Assembly: GCF_006538165.1 (NCBI RefSeq)
Contig: NZ_BDLU01000015.1
Span: forward strand, 1 to 37,021
DNA length: 37,021 nucleotides
From: Komagataeibacter diospyri
Lineage (GTDB): Bacteria; Pseudomonadota; Alphaproteobacteria; Acetobacterales; Acetobacteraceae
Direction of reading: 5' to 3'
Shown here: piece after piece, positions 24,898 through 32,218 of the stretch
Position numbering within the stretch: the stretch's first letter is position 1
Layout: every line of letters begins with the position of its first letter
Notes under the pieces: generated by a model
Told to the model about the DNA's origin: nothing
What the model saw: only the letters and a program-made list of their open reading frames with translations
The model's database searches: none
Translations under genes and position numbers: made by a program

Positions 24898-25547
24898 TGG
24901 ACCAGCCATCCCTGTGCCACCTTGCCGCGCGTGGCTTCGCGCGGGCGGCGTCCCACGTGGGTGCGCGCGCCGTGCAGTACCGCCCCACCGCCGCCGCCAG
25001 CCCGTGCGCCACGCCCTATGCCCGGACCATGGCAGCATTCAGTAACGACCGAGCCTTCGGCTTTGCCGGGCCTGCGTTATGGGATGTCCCCTTTGTCTAT
25101 GCGCTGATGGATATGACAGACGTGCGGGCAGGGGATATCCTGACCTGTGGGGGCGAGACCTATTTCATCGCCCGCGCCGAACCGTTTCGTCCGCCCCTGT
25201 GCGTGCTGTGCAATGCGGTGGTGGACATTACCGCCACCATGGCGCAGGTGGCTGATGTGGCTGATCCCGGCGGTTACGCCACATCGGGTGATACGACAAT
25301 GCAGGCACCCTGCGCCACCGGCTGGCCCGCCATGATCCGTCCCGGTAGCGGGGCGGGCATTCCCGGCCCGACCCAGCCCGGCGCAATCCACGCGGGCGGG
25401 TTCGAAATGTTCCTGCCCGCCATTCCGGGCGTGACCATCCAGCCCGCCATGTGGGCGCGGGACGCAGATGGCACACGCTACACCATCGGCGGCGCACGCG
25501 CCGGACCGTGGGGCATGCGCTGCCAGCTGGGCCAGCAGCAGGTCTGA
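24897..25547 (+). CDS. Phage head-tail joining protein (216 aa)
   Basis: ATG at 24897 overlaps the stop of the preceding gene, so it is translationally coupled. The protein begins MDQPSLCHLAARGFARAASH. Beta-rich segments follow, including VRAGDILTCGGETYFIARAE, typical of small adaptor/neck proteins that describe a tail-attachment barrel. The C-terminal half is rich in Gly/Pro. I infer a neck or tail-attachment role from position; no family signature is decisive. Cys content (seven) is notable. Confidence 0.65.
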   Translation: MDQPSLCHLAARGFARAASHVGARAVQYRPTAAASPCATPYARTMAAFSNDRAFGFAGPALWDVPFVYALMDMTDVRAGDILTCGGETYFIARAEPFRPPLCVLCNAVVDITATMAQVADVADPGGYATSGDTTMQAPCATGWPAMIRPGSGAGIPGPTQPGAIHAGGFEMFLPAIPGVTIQPAMWARDADGTRYTIGGARAGPWGMRCQLGQQQV

Positions 25548-25731
25548 CGGTACCCCGTAACCCACGTTGCGCGTAAAGGAGGGGAGGTATTGCAACGATA
25601 TGCCTGCCGCCCACCACGCACCCGCCATCCGGGCACGCAATGCCCATGACCTGCATGGAGCGATGGCGGTGCACGGACCAGATGCCAATCCATGACCGCA
25701 TCCCCGGCAGGGGGACAGGAACCGATATGAC

Positions 25732-26601
25732 ATGGCCGATATTTCCACCATCTCCACCACCATCGCAGCCGCCCTTGCCACCGTCCTGTGCCCCGATGGC
25801 ACGGCATCAGGGGCCATTACCGGGCGGCCCCTCATCATCCGTCGTGGTGGCCTGACGCAGGCCGACCTGGGTGCGGCGGTCCGTACGCTGCAACAGGGCT
25901 GTGACTTCATCACCATTGCCGATCTGGCCGAAAGCTGGGCGCGCGTGGATGAACCGCTGGGACGCCCGTGGCGCATGGATGCGACAGCACCCGCGACCGT
26001 GCACATGACGGTCAGTGGCGCCACCGCCACCGTAACCGTGGATGTGGGGACAATACCCTGCGGCACGGTGGGGCTGCGCGCCCACGGCCTGCCCGGCATT
26101 ATGGGCGACGCGTGCAGCCTGCATGTCGCAACCGCGACGGACACCGCGGCCACCATTGCCGCAACCATTGCATCCGCCCTGCCGGGGGCTACCGCCAGCG
26201 GGGCCTGCATCATGCTGCCCGCCACGGCCGTGGCGCACCCCATCAACGCAGGCACGCTGCGCGCACGCTGTGTCGCGCGCAGGCAGCAGCAGGTCTTTGT
26301 CATCACAGCATGGTCAGCAACGCCCGCCGCGCGGGATGTGATGGGCTGCGCCATATCCGACGCGCTGGCGCTCACCGACTGGCTGACGGATGAAAACGGT
26401 TCCACCTTCCGGATTGAGGCGCGAGCCACCACCAACGACGATACCGCAATGAACCGGGGCATCTTTTCCCGGTCTGCGCGGTTCCTTGTCACCTATGACT
26501 CCGACCTGACCCGCGTGGTCCCAGCCATGCTGGCCGGTGGCACGGGCATCGGGCACGATGTCATGCACGGGGACGTGCTGATGAACGACCCCGCCAGCTG
26601 A
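25732..26601 (+). CDS. Phage tail-completion-type protein (289 aa)
   Basis: It starts at ATG 25732 after AGGA. The N-terminal part (MADISTISTTIAAALATVLC ... LAESWARVDEP) looks like a tail-terminator/minor tail module. The middle is Thr/Ala/Val-rich and strand-like (VHMTVSGATATVTVDV), and the C-terminal domain includes FRIEARATTNDDTAMNRG and FLVTYDSDLTRVVP. Its position between the head-tail adaptor and the sheath is that of the tail terminator or neck protein. No exact family is recognised. A 184-bp gap without features precedes it. Confidence 0.65.
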   Translation: MADISTISTTIAAALATVLCPDGTASGAITGRPLIIRRGGLTQADLGAAVRTLQQGCDFITIADLAESWARVDEPLGRPWRMDATAPATVHMTVSGATATVTVDVGTIPCGTVGLRAHGLPGIMGDACSLHVATATDTAATIAATIASALPGATASGACIMLPATAVAHPINAGTLRARCVARRQQQVFVITAWSATPAARDVMGCAISDALALTDWLTDENGSTFRIEARATTNDDTAMNRGIFSRSARFLVTYDSDLTRVVPAMLAGGTGIGHDVMHGDVLMNDPAS

Positions 26602-27055
26602 CAGGCCGTAATACACCCCCCGGCATTACGATGCTGGGCTCCGCCATCACGCGCGGCGATGGAATGCCGGGGACCGCAAGTCCGGTCATGCCGTCCAATG
26701 CCATAAGGGCAGTACACACCATGCCCTGTGGTTATGGTGATGGATGCCCCTGACCGGATGGCACACATCAGGCCGGTGGTGCCTGACCGTGATGGCCTGG
26801 GCATGAAACGCCACGCCTTGCCGACGGGCACATTCATCGCCCGATGTGATCACGCCAGCCGGGCATGGTTTTGGCCATGCGAACCTGATGCAGCACGGGA
26901 CATGTCGTGTCCGATACGCGTTTCACCCCAATCAGGCCCGACCATGGGATGAAACGTGGCGCTGCGCACGGCTGCATGTCGCCCGGCTGGCATGCACGCC
27001 ACACCCAACCGACTTCTCACGCGGCCATGCCGCGCAACAGGGAAATACAGATACA
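26602..27055. other. 454-bp gap with a large hairpin at 26618-26672
   Basis: CCCCGGCATT (26618-26627) is repeated in inverted form as AATGCCGGGG (26663-26672), enclosing a smaller imperfect stem. It begins 16 bases after the previous stop. The remainder has only weak frames (e.g. a 74-codon one at 26728-26952) that I do not accept. Such a gap between tail genes is unusual. Confidence 0.5.
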
Positions 27056-28543
27056 ATGACCATTTACCAGTCCGGGCAGCTCAACACCAACAGCCTGAAC
27101 GTGCCTGACCTGTATGTGCAGATCCTGCGCCCGCAGACGCTGGCGCTGAACGGCGTGCCGTCGGGGCGGATCGGCCTGGTCGGCACCGCTGCGTGGGGGC
27201 CGGTGGGCACCCCGGTCATCATCGGCGCGATGGGGGACTGCCTGTCCGCTTTTGGCCCCAAGCAGGCGCTGGCCAGCGACATCGGCACGGCAGTCAACAT
27301 CGCGCTGCTGCAGGGGGCTGCGGACTTCCGCTGCGTACGCGTGACCGATGGCACGGACACGGCCGCCACCGCCACGCTGGATGGCGTGACCCTGACCGCC
27401 ATTCATACCGGCAGCGCGGGTAACGCCATTGTCGCCACTGTTACGCAGGATGGCATCATTACCACCAACTATACCCTGACCATCACCCATGCGGTGCTGG
27501 GCAGCCGGACCTATCGCGGCACTACGTGGGCCGTACTGGCGGCGGCCATCGCTGCGGACAGCACGGCGCTGGTGCACGTGACCCTGCCTGCCACGGCTCC
27601 GCTGCTTTCCGCCGGAACGGTTACGCTGGCTGGTGGCAGTGATGGCGTGGCACCAGGTACGATGGCGTTCATCGGCACGGATGGCGTAACCCGCACGGGC
27701 ATGTACGCCCTGCGCGGACAGAGCTGCGCGCTGGGACTGCTGCAGGGGGTGAGCGACAGCACGTCATGGACCATGCAGGCTGCCTTTGGCATGTCCGAAG
27801 GAATGTACATGATTGCCTGTGGCCCCGCAGGCGACACCATTGCCAACGCGGCTGCCATGAAGGCCGCGGCTGGCGTGGACAGCTACGCCATCAAGCTGAT
27901 GTTTGGCGACTGGCTGTGGTGGGATGATGATACCAACGGCGACATGCTGGTATCCCCGCAGGCCTTTGTTGCCGGTATCCTGGGCGGCCTGTCGCCCGAG
28001 CAGTCGAGCCTGAACAGGGAACTGTCAGGCGTGATCGGCAGTCAGAAGGCGGGGCTGGTGTCCAGCGGGCAGGCCGCGACCTATTCCACGGCCGAGCTTT
28101 CGGCGCTGTTTGGCGCGGGCATCGACGTGATCTGCAATCCGGTTCCTGGCGGCAGCTACTGGGCGGTACGTGGCGGGATCAACACCAGTTCCGATGGAGA
28201 TACGGATGACGACAGCTATACCCGCCTGACCAACTACATTGCCGAAACCATCAATTCCGGCATGGGCACGTTCGTGGGCGCCGTTATCAGCACCACGCTG
28301 TTTGGCGATATCCGCGCCGTGCTGCTGGGCACGCTGTCCAACATGGTAGGCAGCGGCATTCTGGGGGCGACCACCGATTACGCAGTGGTGTGCGACACGT
28401 CCAACAACCCACAGGCAGCTACGGCGCTGGGTTACGTGCGGGCCGATGTACAGGTGCGTTACCAGGGCATCAACCGCTTCTTCGTCGTCAACCTGCAGGG
28501 TGGGGCGAGTGTCACGGTCAGCACCGGCACACCCGCCACCTGA
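27056..28543 (+). CDS. Contractile tail sheath protein
   Basis: The 495-residue product begins MTIYQSGQLNTNSLNVPDLY, followed by VQILRP and the sheath-typical early block RIGLVGTAAWGPVGTPVII. The central domain is variable and beta-rich. The conserved C-terminal domain contains RLTNYIAETINSGMGTFVGA (strand-helix used in sheath linking) and ends with YVRADVQVRYQGINRFFVV and a short beta tail. It proves a contractile (myovirus-type) tail. The start is fixed by CAGGGAAA about 10 bases upstream; the longer open frame is not used. Confidence 0.92.
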   Translation: MTIYQSGQLNTNSLNVPDLYVQILRPQTLALNGVPSGRIGLVGTAAWGPVGTPVIIGAMGDCLSAFGPKQALASDIGTAVNIALLQGAADFRCVRVTDGTDTAATATLDGVTLTAIHTGSAGNAIVATVTQDGIITTNYTLTITHAVLGSRTYRGTTWAVLAAAIAADSTALVHVTLPATAPLLSAGTVTLAGGSDGVAPGTMAFIGTDGVTRTGMYALRGQSCALGLLQGVSDSTSWTMQAAFGMSEGMYMIACGPAGDTIANAAAMKAAAGVDSYAIKLMFGDWLWWDDDTNGDMLVSPQAFVAGILGGLSPEQSSLNRELSGVIGSQKAGLVSSGQAATYSTAELSALFGAGIDVICNPVPGGSYWAVRGGINTSSDGDTDDDSYTRLTNYIAETINSGMGTFVGAVISTTLFGDIRAVLLGTLSNMVGSGILGATTDYAVVCDTSNNPQAATALGYVRADVQVRYQGINRFFVVNLQGGASVTVSTGTPAT

Positions 28544-28549
28544 AGGGCA

Positions 28550-28696
28550 TCATTTCGCGCGGCGGTTTTCTTCCGACAGCACGCGACCGCACAGTTCCTT
28601 TATTTCCTCATGCGTCAGCTTTTCCGGGTGGCTCAGCCCCCGTGCGGCAATGGCGGCGAGGTCTTTCGTGGATGGTTTTTCGGGTGTGGTGCCCAT
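28550..28696 (-). CDS. 48-residue antisense protein between sheath and tube
   Basis: The ATG at 28696 is preceded by GGAG at the right distance. The frame gives MGTTPEKPSTKDLAAIAARG, then LSHPEKLTHEEIKELCGRVL and SEENRRAK. The first part matches the pattern of short conserved proteins of alphaproteobacteria and their phages (PSTKxLAxxAARxLxxP). It is an acidic/basic helical protein of unknown function. It lies on the opposite strand, 6 bases after the sheath stop, and would be expressed in the lysogen or act against the late message. Confidence 0.7.
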   Translation of the reverse strand: MGTTPEKPSTKDLAAIAARGLSHPEKLTHEEIKELCGRVLSEENRRAK

Positions 28697-28792
28697 CGGG
28701 GTGCTCCATACGTGGTGAGACAGTATGTTCACGCCCCCGCGACCTGCGCCGCCAGATGCAGATATGCATGACACCCATACACAATACATCAT

Positions 28793-28818
28793 GGGCTGCC
28801 CGTTTGGCGGCCCTTTTT
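28793..28818 (+). terminator. Intrinsic terminator-like hairpin before the tail tube gene
   Basis: GGGCTGCC (28793-28800), loop CGTTT, GGCGGCCC (28806-28813) with one U-G pair, followed by TTTTT. It is 14 bases upstream of the tube start codon. Confidence 0.65.
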
Positions 28819-28831
28819 CATGGAGCGAAGA

Positions 28832-29263
28832 ATGTCCGCCAAACCCTTCAATATCGGTCGCGACTGCCGCGTGGTGCTGGTCTATGACGGCAGCCGCGTA
28901 GACCTGCCCACCATTACCGGCTTTACCGTACAGCAGCGCACGCACCAGCTGACATCCAACCCGCTGAACGATATGCCCATGTTCTATGACGTGCCGGGCG
29001 GCTGGAGCGGTCAGTTCACCTTCCAGCGCGACGGGGCGGGGGCGGATGACCTGTTTACCGCGATCGAAAGCGGTTTCTGGTCGGCGGGCACGGTAGTGTT
29101 GGGCAGCATCTACCAGTACCTGACGGAATGCGACGGGTCGCTGAGTACCTATGAATTCGTGGGCGCGTCGCTGCAACTGTCCGATGCGGGGCACTACCAG
29201 TCCGAAATGCTGGTCAGCCAGACCATCACGTTTGCCGCCCGCGCGCGCAACCGGATTTCCTGA
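28832..29263 (+). CDS. Tail tube protein
   Basis: The 143-residue product starts at ATG 28832 after GGAGCGAAGA. It has the compact beta-barrel pattern of inner-tube proteins: an early strand pair (CRVVLVYDGSRVDLPTITGF), WSGQFTFQRDGAGADDLF, a middle helix IESGFWSA, and YEFVGASLQLSDAGHYQ near the C-terminus. It polymerises inside the sheath as the DNA conduit. Order after sheath is the Mu/P2 arrangement. Repeat copy H begins two bases after the stop. Confidence 0.85.
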   Translation: MSAKPFNIGRDCRVVLVYDGSRVDLPTITGFTVQQRTHQLTSNPLNDMPMFYDVPGGWSGQFTFQRDGAGADDLFTAIESGFWSAGTVVLGSIYQYLTECDGSLSTYEFVGASLQLSDAGHYQSEMLVSQTITFAARARNRIS

Positions 29264-29264
29264 A

Positions 29265-29320
29265 TGTTTTGGGCGCCCCTTTTTTCAAAAATGCGGCGTT
29301 CCCTGAATCTTCCTCAAAAC
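29265..29320. repeat. Dispersed palindromic repeat, copy H (inverted, degenerate)
   Basis: TGTTTTGGGCGCCCC, then TTTTTTCAAAAATGCGGCGTT and CCTCAAAAC, the GC arm being split here for length (TTTTTTCAAAAA + TGCGGCGTT). It occupies nearly all of the gap between tube and gpG. Confidence 0.55.
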
Positions 29321-29348
29321 AGCCCCTGATAGCCAAAAGGCCTGCAGC

Positions 29349-29660
29349 ATGAGCGAACACACCATAAAAACCAGCGATGGCCGGACCCTTACCTACCGCG
29401 AACGCGGGCCGGGGGATGTGCTGGCGCTGCTGGAATTCGGCCCCGCCAGCCCATCCCCCGCATGGGTGGAATATGCATTGATGGTTTCGTCCGTCGAAGC
29501 GATCGACGGTGTCCCCGCCATGCGTCCCACCAGCCGCGTGCAGCTGGAGCAGTTGGCCAACCAGATCGGCAATACCGGCATCACCGCCCTGTCGGATGCG
29601 CTGTTTGGCACGAATGGCGAAGACATCGCGGCCGCGGAAAGCAACGCCGCAAAAAACTGA
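29349..29660 (+). CDS. Tail assembly chaperone, short form (gpG-like)
   Basis: The 103-residue acidic protein begins MSEHTIKTSDGRTLTYRERG. Its central helices (LALLEFGPASPSPAWVEYAL, QLEQLANQIGNTGITALSDA) are typical of tail assembly chaperones that coat the tape measure before tube polymerisation. Its last sense codons are GCA AAA AAC before TGA, the slippery site for the long form. The start has an AAAGG site 9 bases upstream. Position just before the tape-measure gene is the standard one. Confidence 0.85.
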   Translation: MSEHTIKTSDGRTLTYRERGPGDVLALLEFGPASPSPAWVEYALMVSSVEAIDGVPAMRPTSRVQLEQLANQIGNTGITALSDALFGTNGEDIAAAESNAAKN

Positions 29661-29833
29661 GTCGGCACCCCGCCCTGATCGAGGTCGCGGCCCTGGTCAG
29701 GAACGGGGTGCCGTGGGACGTGGCCATGACCATGCCGCGCGTGCGGCGCATGGCCTTTCTTGTAGCATTTGGCGAGCTTGCGGGCGGGCGGTATGACTGG
29801 ACTACGCAACAATGGAAATACCCTGATGACTGA
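29349..29833 (+). CDS. Tail assembly chaperone, -1 frameshift fusion (gpGT-like)
   Basis: A -1 shift at A-AAA-AAC (29651-29657) joins the 103 residues of gpG to 58 more read from 29657: LSRHPALIEVAALVRNGVPW, DVAMTMPRVRRMAFLVAFGE, LAGGRYDWTTQQWKYPDD. Total 161 residues. The extension has no good start of its own. In lambda, P2 and Mu-like phages the fusion is made at a few percent and its T part binds tube and tape measure. Heptamer, frame relation and position all fit. The stop overlaps the next gene's start by 8 bases. Confidence 0.85.
29651..29657 (+). promoter_or_regulatory. Programmed -1 ribosomal frameshift site (A-AAA-AAC)
   Basis: The zero frame reads GCA AAA AAC TGA, so the heptamer A-AAA-AAC lies in the proper phase directly before the stop codon. 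Both tRNALys and tRNAAsn can re-pair after slipping back one base. Confidence 0.85.
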
Positions 29834-30980
29834 TGTCTTTCAGGCCACAATCCGCCTGATCGTACGCCTGCCGGGGCGAGTTGCGCGCCTGCCACGCGTC
29901 GCCGGGCGGTCCAGTGCGCCGGGACGGCTGGCGGCGGTGGTGGGGCGCATCGTCGGCCATGCCCGCGCGGGTCGGCGCAATGTAGTGTTTCCCGCGCGTC
30001 CCGGCGGGACGGGGGCCAGGGCTGTGGCATCCCCCGCATCCGCGTCCGGCAGGCCGTTTCCTGCCACCCGGGCGGGACACGCCGCGCCTGCATCCATCAG
30101 GAAAACGGAGGGATACGCCACGCCCCGTGGGGATGGGCGGGGGCTGCCTGTGTCCCTGATGACCATGGTCCGCCGCGCGGATGCCATCCGTCCCGCCACC
30201 ACGTCATTGCCAGCATTCCCCGCGCATGCGCAGGCGGCGGTCCCTGCAACAACACATATGCCTGCGCGCGCCATTGCCATGCCATGGACCGGACGGGTTA
30301 TGGCCCGTGCCGACACCCCCCACATGGCAATCCTTGCGTCATGGGGCCGGACAGGTCCCATGACGGCTGCGATCATGCCACAGGAGCGTACCCTATTATC
30401 CCCTGTTGCTCCGTCCATCATGGCACGGAATCATGCATCTGATATCGATACGCCCCACATAGGCCGGAGTGCCGATGGCGCAATGGCTTTTCCCATGCTG
30501 CCTGTCCGCGCCGCGTCCGGTGCCGCACTGCCATTGCATGACCTGCGGGCTGACGGGACACCGGCTGGCATGGGGATTCCTGCCCCCTGCGCCATGACGC
30601 GAACAACGGCCCACACCAGCAACTGGCCGGTCATGCCCATGCCCCACACCATGCCCACCCAGCCCGTACCGGCGCGCAGCGTGCCCCCGTTCCCGGCATC
30701 CCTGCCGTCACGGGACAGAGGGCAGGGCAGGCCGCCCTTCATCAGCCAGGGCCCCATGGAACGGACGGGCGGCCTCCCGTCATCCATACCGGATGGCAGG
30801 CGGAGTGACAGGCTGCCGGTCATGCAGGTCACCATTCCCGTAACACTGGACCACCAGACGGTAGGACAGGCCATGGCCCGGGTCGAAACCGCCGCCGCCC
30901 GGCACGAACTGCGCGCAACCGGCACGGCGCCAGACGTGATCCGCTACCCGCAAATGCCGGGACGTGCGGTAGGTGTGTGA
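29826..30980 (+). CDS. Short, disordered protein in the tape-measure position
   Basis: The 384-residue product starts at ATG 29826, overlapping the gpGT stop. It is extremely rich in Pro, Ala, Arg and Met and lacks the long helices and membrane segments of normal tape measures. The last 50 residues (VTIPVTLDHQTVGQAMARVE ... RYPQMPG) resemble the closing segment of phage tape-measure proteins, and the first 25 are helical. It is probably a tape measure whose middle has been lost or replaced. If it still sets length at about 1.5 angstrom per residue, the tail would be near 58 nm. An unrelated accessory protein remains possible. Confidence 0.55.
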   Translation: MTDVFQATIRLIVRLPGRVARLPRVAGRSSAPGRLAAVVGRIVGHARAGRRNVVFPARPGGTGARAVASPASASGRPFPATRAGHAAPASIRKTEGYATPRGDGRGLPVSLMTMVRRADAIRPATTSLPAFPAHAQAAVPATTHMPARAIAMPWTGRVMARADTPHMAILASWGRTGPMTAAIMPQERTLLSPVAPSIMARNHASDIDTPHIGRSADGAMAFPMLPVRAASGAALPLHDLRADGTPAGMGIPAPCAMTRTTAHTSNWPVMPMPHTMPTQPVPARSVPPFPASLPSRDRGQGRPPFISQGPMERTGGLPSSIPDGRRSDRLPVMQVTIPVTLDHQTVGQAMARVETAAARHELRATGTAPDVIRYPQMPGRAVGV

Positions 30981-31028
30981 ACATCCGGAACGGGATGTGC
31001 TGACAGTGACGGTCCACGGTCATACCGC

Positions 31029-31775
31029 TCAACCCGTCTTCGATACTGAAAAAAGACTTTGGGCAGCGGTTGCGACTGCCATCCCCATCAGCACGACAAG
31101 CACGACCTTGCGCACTACGGTCTCGCTCATTCGTCCAGCCAGCCGCGAGCCGAGGTAGATTCCGGCCACCAGCGCCGGAAGCGAGATGATCGCCAACCTG
31201 ACGCTGTCCCGGGTAAACAGGCCGAATGCGAACAGCGCAGGCAGGCCCGCCATATCCATTGCCAGGAATGCGGCAATGATCGAAGCACGACCGGCCTGCA
31301 GGGCAAGCGGCGATCCAAGGAAGAATATGATGATGGGCGGCCCACCGATCCCCAATGCACCGTTCAGGATGCCCGCGGTGGTCCCGGTTGCCGCTGTCTC
31401 CGCCATTGTCGGCATGCGTTTCATCCGGATGCCAGCCATAAGCACAACGGCGGTCGTGAAGATGAGGGCAGCAAGCATCAGCTTCATTGGCCCGGCCGGG
31501 ACATTCGCCAGAAAATAGACACCTACCGGCGTGAACATTACCGCAGTTCCAACCATGACGACAATCAAGCGCCAGTGAATGTCCTTCCAGATTGATGGAA
31601 GAAGGTGAATCCCGGCCGCCACTTCCAGAACAAACATGGCCGGAACGATCGTGGCTGGTGGCAGCACGAACGAAAGGGAAATGATCGTAAGCAGGGCGAA
31701 GCCAAACCCGGAAAAGCCACGGACGATGGCCGCAAGAAAAACACATGTAAAGGCATATGAAATTTCATATGGCAT
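31029..31775 (-). CDS. Sulfite exporter TauE/SafE-family permease
   Basis: The 248-residue inner-membrane protein has about eight helices. The N-terminal RGFSGFGFALLTI is the TauE/SafE signature; its repeat is GILNGALGIGGPPIIIFFLG in the middle. The family exports sulfite, sulfoacetate or other small organosulfur anions, but many members are uncharacterised. The start at MPYEISYAF (31775) has GGAA nearby and is preferred over a TTG 33 bases upstream. It lies antisense in the tail operon, 48 bases after the tape-measure-position gene, and so is cargo with its own promoter in 31776-31950. Confidence 0.85.
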   Translation of the reverse strand: MPYEISYAFTCVFLAAIVRGFSGFGFALLTIISLSFVLPPATIVPAMFVLEVAAGIHLLPSIWKDIHWRLIVVMVGTAVMFTPVGVYFLANVPAGPMKLMLAALIFTTAVVLMAGIRMKRMPTMAETAATGTTAGILNGALGIGGPPIIIFFLGSPLALQAGRASIIAAFLAMDMAGLPALFAFGLFTRDSVRLAIISLPALVAGIYLGSRLAGRMSETVVRKVVLVVLMGMAVATAAQSLFSVSKTG

Positions 31776-32218
31776 TGCGCGTTCCGCATCTGTGCAACTG
31801 AATTGCAAAAGCGTGGACGTTACCCCGATATTTATCTCTTTACCCTAACAATCTCATGCTTTCCGTCAGAAATTCCGTAGCCAGCGCTTCATCATCCCCA
31901 CGACCTGGGACTGTCTGAACCGTCAGTCCATGCGACATCATGCACATCACCACGAACGCCACTTTTTGAAAAAAGGCGCCCCCCGGAGGTTTTATTACCG
32001 TTTCATCAAACAGTTATTCTGAAGCATGCCATGGGGAAAGAAAACACATGCCGCGATCATCCTTCCAGCCTGCGTGGTCTGGCGTTAGACAGGGGTAATG
32101 ATGGCACGGCTGCGTGATACCGCACGCGCCATGGCCTTTTCTCCATCTCCCTATTTCCATTCCATCCCGCCCACGCGTCGCCTGTGGGCGGCAGCGGGCC
32201 AGAAGGGGAAGCGTACCC
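31776..32218. other. 443-bp gap before the gpN-like gene
   Basis: It contains the promoter side of the leftward permease, repeat copy I (31953-31995) and, at its end, the ribosome binding site GAAGGGGAAG of the next gene. No gene is evident. Confidence 0.45.
31953..31995. repeat. Dispersed palindromic repeat, copy I (right half)
   Basis: GAACGCCACTTTTTGAAAAA, AAGGCGCCCCCCGGAGG and TTTTA match the right half of the family (consensus GAACGCCGCTTTTTTGAAAA then AAGGCGGCACCC). Confidence 0.55.

Noticed and set aside
25077..26492. 471-codon open frame on the minus strand
   Set aside because: It lies opposite two credible phage genes in high-GC sequence, crosses their junction and gap, and its translation is low-complexity without family features.
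26728..26952. 74-codon frame before the sheath gene
   Set aside because: The codon pattern is only weakly coding, there is no convincing ribosome binding site and no family resemblance; left as gap.
29840..30421. 193-codon minus-strand frame opposite the tape-measure-position gene
   Set aside because: The plus-strand gene is placed and coupled correctly after gpGT; the minus frame is a composition artefact.
2363..31995. Possible CRISPR array
   Set aside because: The repeated units are kilobases apart, differ in orientation and length, and have no regular spacers or cas genes.
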